Source: an uncultured bacterium
Lineage (GTDB): Bacteria; Bacteroidota; Bacteroidia; CAILMK01
DNA length: 11,616 nucleotides
NCBI GenBank assembly: GCA_903835275.1
Contig: CAILMK010000622.1
Span: 1 to 11,616 of the forward strand
Direction: 5' to 3'
Shown: positions 7,501 to 11,616 of the stretch, piece after piece
Layout of the letters: each line of letters opens with the position of its first letter
Numbering within the stretch: position 1 is the first letter of the stretch
The notes under the pieces: generated by a model
Databases searched by the model: none
The model's input: only the letters and a program-made list of their open reading frames with translations
Told to the model about the DNA's origin: nothing
Position numbers and translations under genes: made by a program

Positions 7501-8397
7501 AATGCAAATGCATTCAATGGATATTTCGGAGGCACTAATCTGGCCGCAACGGATTCAACTTATTTCTTTCTCGGATTCAAGAATTATGATCTGAATATAA
7601 AACCTCTTTCCAAATCTGTTGCTAATGGAAATTACGGCGATAATTATTCTTTCATATTTCCTTACGGAACCAGAAAGGATTCACTTATTGCTAACTTTAC
7701 TCTTAGTGATACTTCTATTGCTGATGTGAATTATATTCCGCAAACGAGCAATGTGACGGTGGGTAATTTTACCACCCCGCTTGTATATAAAATTTTTGCT
7801 AAAGATACCACCCTGTACATGATCGATACAGTAAGTGTACTTATTAATAAAGATACCGCCTGTACCATGCTGAGTTATGGAATTAAATCGCCGCTGGCTG
7901 CAGGAAAAATATCCGGAGATTCTATTTTAGTATTGCTGCCTGTCGGGACGAATATCACAAGTCTTGTGGCAGATTTTAAAACAGCAAGCACTGCAATGGT
8001 AACTGTAAATGGCAACACCCAGGTAAGTGATGTAACTATAAATAATTTCAGTAGTCCGCTGAATTATCTGGTCACTGCACAGGATACCAGTTACCATAAG
8101 AATTATAATGTTTCTGTTAGCCTGGTTACATCTGCCGGAAATATTTTGAAAGCAGCTGAGGAATCCATAAATATTTATCCGCTGCCTGTTCGTGATATAT
8201 TGCATATTGAATTCTCAACCCCTGCAAAACATCTACACATGAATCTTTTTGATGAACAAGGCAAGTCTGTGCTGTCTAAGGAAATTGATGGAATCAAAAA
8301 TGCAAACATTAACATGAGCTATTTTCCGAATGGAATTTATTCCCTGAATATAGTTGGACAAGATATAAAATACACACGCCAGGTTGTAAAGCAATAA
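4513..8397 (+). CDS. T9SS-exported VPS10/BNR-propeller giant with PKD, GEVED and Ig-like domains (cassette A)
   Basis: A 1294-aa protein from ATG 4513. An ATG at 4480 is in frame but would add 11 charged residues before the signal peptide and lengthen the overlap, so 4513 is preferred. Signal peptide to about A36/Q37. The propeller spans about 45-680 with eight Asp-box motifs (S/T-x-D/N-x-G-x-x-W/F) starting at residues 88, 139, 182, 222, 275, 331, 376 and 586, plus HADKHG and GGLQDNG motifs typical of sortilin-like bacterial propellers. Then PKD-like (about 687-771), GEVED-like (YIDYNNNGSFTDAGELVG from about 852, ending GEAEDY about 915-920), an Ig-like domain with FNVSEPVTGFDSTDI (about 932-1017), two DUF5018-like repeats (about 1024-1114 and 1117-1205), and a T9SS type A sorting domain (INIYPLPVRDILHIEF, NGIYSLNIVG; about 1218-1294). 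It is expected at the surface or outside; Asp-box propellers occur in sialidases and adhesins, but no catalytic set is evident, so binding is more likely than hydrolysis. Confidence 0.9.
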   Translation: MKSKSHFSVTSFTCITRARTLFIVMAFLFSNQFLHAQNASFSQVGPVKFPQDPSVQTTGMGRVCQVVFHPTDSNIIFAISSSGGLWRSINKGATWRSLTDDLPYTRCACLLINPKNPKTMCLGTGDPNYYYASLGVWKTTDGGKTWNPIGKSISSYLISKMVMSPYDTSVIIAATSNGIYKSTNAGSSWKLKSTSDYFRELLIKPNSNNTLYAGSFNNFYYSTDLGESWTGKVLKAKDTMSGIALAVTPADSNVVYAAGWRRSGNPTFFGGMFKSTNSGKTFTKIIDTPNVLGYSWNGTSNDGQGAYNLAICADPNNASTVYISAINIWKSINSGKNWTLKSYWVNGVHADKHGMEFSPFNSNELYVNHDGGVDRSKDGGNTWTTISDGLSASEFYTLGQSVTRRDICIGGLQDNGVDLIRNKITYTVQGGDGTDDYVFDRKDTSYYYEERYSDRHNANTYAVDYIGSVGIMEMSKTDTNVAYCGSFHLERSKNFRAAAASVAWTSISDSVPNILNSISTSRFSSNLLYYSDYYWRLFRSDNILATKPKYTTLYPPDNTTYVTQVLASPFNVNHVYLTQNTAFYVSRDKGKSWVNMSTGLPGAYIRKFVADQYDTDTGLYAATYNGIYYTNSKLKKWIFFSGSMPSVASISDLEMYNDSTPNSCIRVSTFGRGIWQSSLYRDLHRMPKADFTMNSTSSDPCPNAYILNDLSEGAITSRQWIISPSSGYRYINGSDSSSRNPEILFLEPGVYYISLKVGNPAGADVKTQTLHISTSTLAATCLPYTKIPCCYYIGIARFELNTIDNSSWYSTDNYINVEDYTCSQSTVLRAGNKYTVYVTNGTYNDENVKMYIDYNNNGSFTDAGELVGKISPGRGRRSFTFTVPSNPKIVDTFLRLRVMSDFYTLKGPCDTLGYGEAEDYSVMIDSGRPIVKVIVPAQSSSSYIAIFNVSEPVTGFDSTDISVSSAILTNFHQLDDHNYAATIHPGINRSTIKVSVNANAFNGYFGGTNLAATDSTYFFLGFKNYDLNIKPLSKSVANGNYGDNYSFIFPYGTRKDSLIANFTLSDTSIADVNYIPQTSNVTVGNFTTPLVYKIFAKDTTLYMIDTVSVLINKDTACTMLSYGIKSPLAAGKISGDSILVLLPVGTNITSLVADFKTASTAMVTVNGNTQVSDVTINNFSSPLNYLVTAQDTSYHKNYNVSVSLVTSAGNILKAAEESINIYPLPVRDILHIEFSTPAKHLHMNLFDEQGKSVLSKEIDGIKNANINMSYFPNGIYSLNIVGQDIKYTRQVVKQ

Positions 8398-8669
8398 TTG
8401 AGCTCCGGGCAACGCGGAAATTATAAGGCCTATAGTCTGGTTAAACATTGATTTTTACCTTGTTTAGTAGCATATTTCATTGATTTTAGCCAATGGGAAC
8501 TATAAGCAGGCAGGAAATTATATTATGAAGTTCACGGTTGAAAAACAACATATTACTTCTCAAAAGATACTAATCACAAATTAAAGCGGTTATGTATGAA
8601 AAATCATACTTTCATGTAATATGTATTGTGCCAAAGTATCCTTAAATTTGTGTATTGTCATAAATTCAT
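8398..8669. other. Intergenic region between cassettes A and B
   Basis: 272 bp, AT-rich, with no convincing gene. It holds several weak stem-loops: GGTTAAA/TTTTACC with one mismatch (8439-8459), CATTG/CAATG (8478-8495) and GTATGA-AAAA-TCATAC (8594-8609). None is a GC-rich stem followed by a T-run, so no confident terminator can be named. An 8-bp direct repeat, TGTATTGT, occurs at 8622-8629 and 8651-8658 around the putative -7 box. A 19-codon frame at 8525-8584 is probably chance. Confidence 0.6.
8643..8650 (+). promoter_or_regulatory. Putative -7 box for cassette B
   Basis: TAAATTTG fits TAnnTTTG and lies 19 bp before the ATG at 8670, the same kind of short-leader layout as in cassette A. 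No TTTG stands at the expected -33 distance; the nearest candidate, ATTG at 8625-8628, is only 14 nt upstream. Cassette B may therefore have a weaker or activator-dependent promoter, or be partly read through from cassette A. Confidence 0.4.
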
Positions 8670-9086
8670 ATGAAAACGTCCTTTCTTTCAATTGCCTTCA
8701 TTTTTATTTTTATTTCGGGAAATGCCCAGGATAAACGTAAACCAGTTTCCACCAGGGATTCAAAAAACTATCTGGCTATACATCCTGTCTGGATACAATG
8801 TATAGATAGCCCTAATGCACTCCTGAGGTATGCACAGTACACTTTTGAGGCTTACTGGCAGGGAAAGGAGCGGCCACAGAATGATAATGAAGAGGCCGAA
8901 AAAAAGGGTGGATTTGAAGGTGAAGGCCGTGATAATATCGAATACTCCTATGAATACAAGCGATTCAAAGAATGGGAGGCACGTGTAAAAAACATGCTTG
9001 GCTATGACGGGCGTGTTCTGACTGCAGAAAAGCAGCTGGAGATCTGGCAACAGATCCAAAATGAAAAAAGGGAGGCAAACAAATGA
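8670..9086 (+). CDS. Small exported protein of unknown function (cassette B), paralogue of the 4110-4523 product
   Basis: A 138-aa protein with signal peptide FLSIAFIFIFISGNAQ (cut near A19/Q20). The mature core starts at W41 and repeats the cassette A blocks: WIQ, F..YW (59-63), PQNDNEE (69-75), GGFEGEG (80-86), YEYKRFK (94-100), W102-E103, KN..G.DG and EIW. By hand, about 46 of 86 aligned positions from W41 are identical, with one two-residue gap; the N-terminal linkers are unrelated. Such block conservation argues for a shared binding surface. A single cysteine (C44) is present here and absent in the paralogue, where M47 replaces it. Its TGA stop overlaps the ATG of the giant at 9083. It is a conserved but unrecognised family; function as a partner of the downstream propeller is inferred from order and overlap only. 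Confidence 0.8.
   Translation: MKTSFLSIAFIFIFISGNAQDKRKPVSTRDSKNYLAIHPVWIQCIDSPNALLRYAQYTFEAYWQGKERPQNDNEEAEKKGGFEGEGRDNIEYSYEYKRFKEWEARVKNMLGYDGRVLTAEKQLEIWQQIQNEKREANK
9070..9075 (+). promoter_or_regulatory. Shine-Dalgarno-like GGGAGG before the cassette B giant
   Basis: GGGAGG ends 7 nt before the ATG at 9083, at proper spacing. It lies inside the coding sequence of the small upstream gene, supports the 9083 start, and is notable because the other genes here lack such a site. Confidence 0.45.
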
Positions 9087-11616
9087 AGCACCTCTTTTAT
9101 ACTCTGATCTTTTCATTGTTTTTATGCAATTTTATTTTTGCACAAAACGGGTCCTGGTCCGAAGTGGCGCCCGTAAGGCTCGATATTTATCCCGGATCTG
9201 GTATGGGGCATGTGGACAAGGTTGTTTTTCATCCGACGGATAGCAATGTGCTTTTTGCCGTTAGCATGGGGGGAGGTGTGTGGCGAAGTGGTAACAAAGG
9301 AGCTTCCTGGCAGGCCATATCTGATCAACTGCCTGCTACCAATAGCACCAGCCTGGTAATTAATCCTAAAAATCCAGATGTAATGTATCTTGGATGTGGT
9401 CTTGGCGTATGGAAAACCACGAATGCAGGAAAATCATGGTACCAGATAGGAAAAACCTCTGTTTCTCAAAATTTTGTTAGTGCCATTGTTATGGATTCTG
9501 CTGATACGAGTGTTATAGTTGCCACAGGTATTGGAAATAGTATTCCGGGCATATACAAATCCATAGACGCCGGGGCAACATGGAAATTGAAAAGTAAAAT
9601 CACAGATACTTATCGGGGATTGCTGCAAAAGGCCGGAGGAAGTAAGGTGCTGTATTGCTGGTCATATAACTGCTATTATATTTCCTATAATTTCGGAGAC
9701 AGCTGGACTCAGAAATACTTTAACAAGTCAAAAAAGTATGACGGGGCTATAATGGCAGTAACACCGGCAGATTCCAATCTTGTATATGCCTATCTCTGCG
9801 GAGGAGGAAAAAGGTTTGGTGGACTATGGAGATCCACTGATGGTGGCATAAATTTCAAAATGTTATGTGATAGCCCGAACCTAACCAGCTATGCACAGGA
9901 CGGTTCCGTTGAGGACGGACAAGGCTATTATAATATGGCCCTCTGTGCTGATCCAAAACGTGGGGGTATTATTTACCTGGGAGCCATCAGTATCTGGAAA
10001 TCCATTGATTCCGGGCGCACGTTCAAGATGTGCAATTACTGGGGGACGGGCGTGCATTGTGATAAACACGGACTCAACTTTTCACCCTATAATAAAAAGG
10101 ATATCTATGTAAACCATGACGGAGGTGTGAGCGTATCCTACGATAGTGGCAGTAGCTGGCAAAGTATTAGCGATGGTCTTTGTGCAGCGCAGTTTTATGA
10201 TTTTGGGCAAAGCCAGACCCGCAGGGAAATTTGCGCCGGCGGCCTTCAGGATAACGGAACCGAAATATATAAGAATAAAAAAACCTATGAAATTCAATCG
10301 GGTGATGGATGGCCATATTATACCTTCGATTCACATGATACCGATGCATTTTATATCCTTGGTACAGGAGAAAAATTAACCGTTGATAAAAACAACTGGA
10401 TTCCTATAGGTTTCGTGGGACCAATTGCCTTCAGTGGTGATACAAATGTTGCTTATTGCGGGAAATATCACCTTCTTCGCAGCAAAAATTTCAGGGGAAA
10501 ATATTATCAGATCAAATGGGATTCGATATCAGACAGTGCTGGACAGATATTATGCATTTCTGTATCTAAAAAATCGAATAATCTTTTATATTATACCGAT
10601 CGTAACCTTTACCGGTGTGATAGCGCATTGGCTGTAAAACCTACATATACTAAATTAAAATTGCCATCCGGTGCACCGTATGCTTTGCAGGTTGAGGCCA
10701 GTCCATTTGATCTGAATTCGGTATATTTCCGGGACGCCTATAACATTTATCTTTCTACAAATAAAGGTAAGAACTGGAAAACCATTACAAATTCAGGTTT
10801 GCCTTCTGTCAATATCATGAAGTTCATCATTGACCGTTATGATCCTGATACGGGAATATATGTCTGCTTATATGCAGGTATTTATTATAAGAATAGTAAA
10901 ATGAGCAAGTGGAAATTATTTTCCACTACATTACCAAGTGTGTGCAACATTTCCGGGATGGATATCTTTAATGACAGTACTCCAAACAGTTGTCTGCGTG
11001 TTTCCACCTATGGCCGGGGTATCTGGCAAAGCAGTTTGTATCGTGACTTGCAAAAGACACCCAAAGCGGATTTCGTATATTTTGCCAGCACCGATAAACC
11101 ATGCAGCAATGTGTATTTTTTTAATGATATGAGCCAGGGAGCTATCACCAAATGGCAATGGTTTATTTACCCTGCCGCTGGATACAAATACCTCAATGGT
11201 ACTGATATTAGCAGCCGCGATCCTGAAATTTCATTTACCACTCCAGGGGCGTATCAGGTAAGTTTGAAAGTAAGTAATCCGGGAGGAAGCAGTATAGTAA
11301 CGCAATTCCTGAATATTTCTACGTTGAATATAGCTGCGGGATGCAACACAAAAACCAGTTATTCAACAAGTGATGAATCCGGTGTATATGAATTCAAATT
11401 AAATGCAATGGATTATTCCAGCTGGACTCTTGCAACTGCGGATGTAAGCTGTGATCATTCCACAGTTCTTCGTGCCGGAGGAACATATACGGCAGAAATA
11501 ACCAGTCTTTCATATGTATCCCAATATGCAAAATTGTATATTGACTACAATAATAATGGTGTATTGACAGATGCAGGGGAACTTGTGGGAAGCGCCAAGG
11601 GCAAAAGCAAGTTTGA
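9083..11616 (+). CDS. VPS10/BNR-propeller giant of cassette B, 3' end outside window
   Basis: I translated this frame codon by codon: it is open from ATG 9083 to the right edge (844 complete codons, two bases of the next), so the gene is truncated only by the window. Residues 1-21 are a signal peptide (MKHLFYTLIFSLFLCNFIFAQ minus the final Q). The propeller carries eight Asp-box-like motifs starting at residues 69, 112, 160, 201, 251, 307, 352 and 558, matching the eight of the cassette A giant in order and spacing, with HCDKHG and GGLQDNG motifs. A PKD-like domain follows (about 661-745; KADF, SQGAITKWQW, PGAYQVSLKVSNPGG), then the start of a GEVED region (STVLRAGGTYT, YIDYNNNG, DAGELVG) at the edge. 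In one 72-residue stretch (about 273-344) 42 residues are identical to the paralogue. A T9SS sorting domain is expected beyond the window but not seen. It overlaps the preceding gene by ATGA. Likely an extracellular or surface-bound binding protein; ligand unknown. Confidence 0.88.
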   Translation, partial: MKHLFYTLIFSLFLCNFIFAQNGSWSEVAPVRLDIYPGSGMGHVDKVVFHPTDSNVLFAVSMGGGVWRSGNKGASWQAISDQLPATNSTSLVINPKNPDVMYLGCGLGVWKTTNAGKSWYQIGKTSVSQNFVSAIVMDSADTSVIVATGIGNSIPGIYKSIDAGATWKLKSKITDTYRGLLQKAGGSKVLYCWSYNCYYISYNFGDSWTQKYFNKSKKYDGAIMAVTPADSNLVYAYLCGGGKRFGGLWRSTDGGINFKMLCDSPNLTSYAQDGSVEDGQGYYNMALCADPKRGGIIYLGAISIWKSIDSGRTFKMCNYWGTGVHCDKHGLNFSPYNKKDIYVNHDGGVSVSYDSGSSWQSISDGLCAAQFYDFGQSQTRREICAGGLQDNGTEIYKNKKTYEIQSGDGWPYYTFDSHDTDAFYILGTGEKLTVDKNNWIPIGFVGPIAFSGDTNVAYCGKYHLLRSKNFRGKYYQIKWDSISDSAGQILCISVSKKSNNLLYYTDRNLYRCDSALAVKPTYTKLKLPSGAPYALQVEASPFDLNSVYFRDAYNIYLSTNKGKNWKTITNSGLPSVNIMKFIIDRYDPDTGIYVCLYAGIYYKNSKMSKWKLFSTTLPSVCNISGMDIFNDSTPNSCLRVSTYGRGIWQSSLYRDLQKTPKADFVYFASTDKPCSNVYFFNDMSQGAITKWQWFIYPAAGYKYLNGTDISSRDPEISFTTPGAYQVSLKVSNPGGSSIVTQFLNISTLNIAAGCNTKTSYSTSDESGVYEFKLNAMDYSSWTLATADVSCDHSTVLRAGGTYTAEITSLSYVSQYAKLYIDYNNNGVLTDAGELVGSAKGKSKF

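Larger units (their letters stand above)
4110..11616 (+). repeat. Tandem duplication of a two-gene cassette (small exported protein + propeller giant)
   Basis: Unit A (4110-8397) and unit B (8670 to beyond 11616) have the same gene order, strand, overlap style and domain order. Most third-codon positions have diverged, so the copies are old paralogues, but islands are nearly identical in DNA: 4708-4734 versus 9221-9247 (26 of 27 bases) and 6529-6554 versus 11018-11043 (25 of 26 bases). Confidence 0.85.

Noticed and set aside
8439..8459. Stem-loop after the cassette A giant as a terminator
   Set aside because: The stem is AT-rich with an internal mismatch and no T-run after it, so it is noted only as part of the intergenic region.
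8525..8584. A 19-codon frame (MKFTVEKQHITSQKILITN) between the cassettes
   Set aside because: Very short, no ribosome-binding or promoter signal tied to it, and no counterpart upstream of cassette A.

Overview
The window looks like a chromosomal segment from a member of the Bacteroidota. The main evidence is type IX secretion (T9SS) type A C-terminal sorting domains on two proteins, BNR/VPS10-like propellers with GEVED and PKD domains, a dockerin plus cohesin-like module of a form I recognise from Bacteroidota surface proteins, and promoter boxes of the TTTG / TAnnTTTG type. The order or genus cannot be fixed from the sequence. No RNA gene, IS element, CRISPR array or phage gene was seen.

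Layout: (1) 1-1410 (+) is the 3' part of a DUF748/AsmA-like envelope protein that enters from the left edge. (2) 1426-3933 (-) is convergent with it: an 835-aa secreted surface protein with an SBBP-type propeller, a PKD-like domain, dockerin, a cohesin-like domain and a T9SS sorting domain. (3) 3934-4109 is a divergent promoter region with a good Bacteroidota promoter facing right and a 9-bp-arm inverted repeat covering the end of the -7 box through the first base of the start codon. (4) 4110-4523 and 4513-8397 (+) form cassette A, a 137-aa exported protein overlapping a 1294-aa T9SS-exported VPS10/BNR giant. (5) 8398-8669 is non-coding and holds the promoter for the next cassette. (6) 8670-9086 and 9083-11616 (+) form cassette B, a paralogous copy of the same two-gene unit. 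Its giant is open to the right edge (844 codons visible) without a stop.

How the genes work together: each cassette encodes a small exported protein with a strongly conserved core (PQNDNEE, GFEGEG, YEYKRFK-W) and a very large surface/secreted propeller protein. The small gene comes first and its end overlaps the start of the large gene (11 bp in A, 4 bp ATGA in B), which suggests coupled translation and a functional pair. I recall that a similar W/YW/KRWE region often sits at the N-terminus of Bacteroidota T9SS propeller proteins, so these small genes may be a detached form of that domain. That is inference from memory, not a search. The two giants carry the same eight Asp-box motifs in the same order, followed by PKD and GEVED domains, so the pair arose by tandem duplication. 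No partner, substrate or activity can be read from the sequence.
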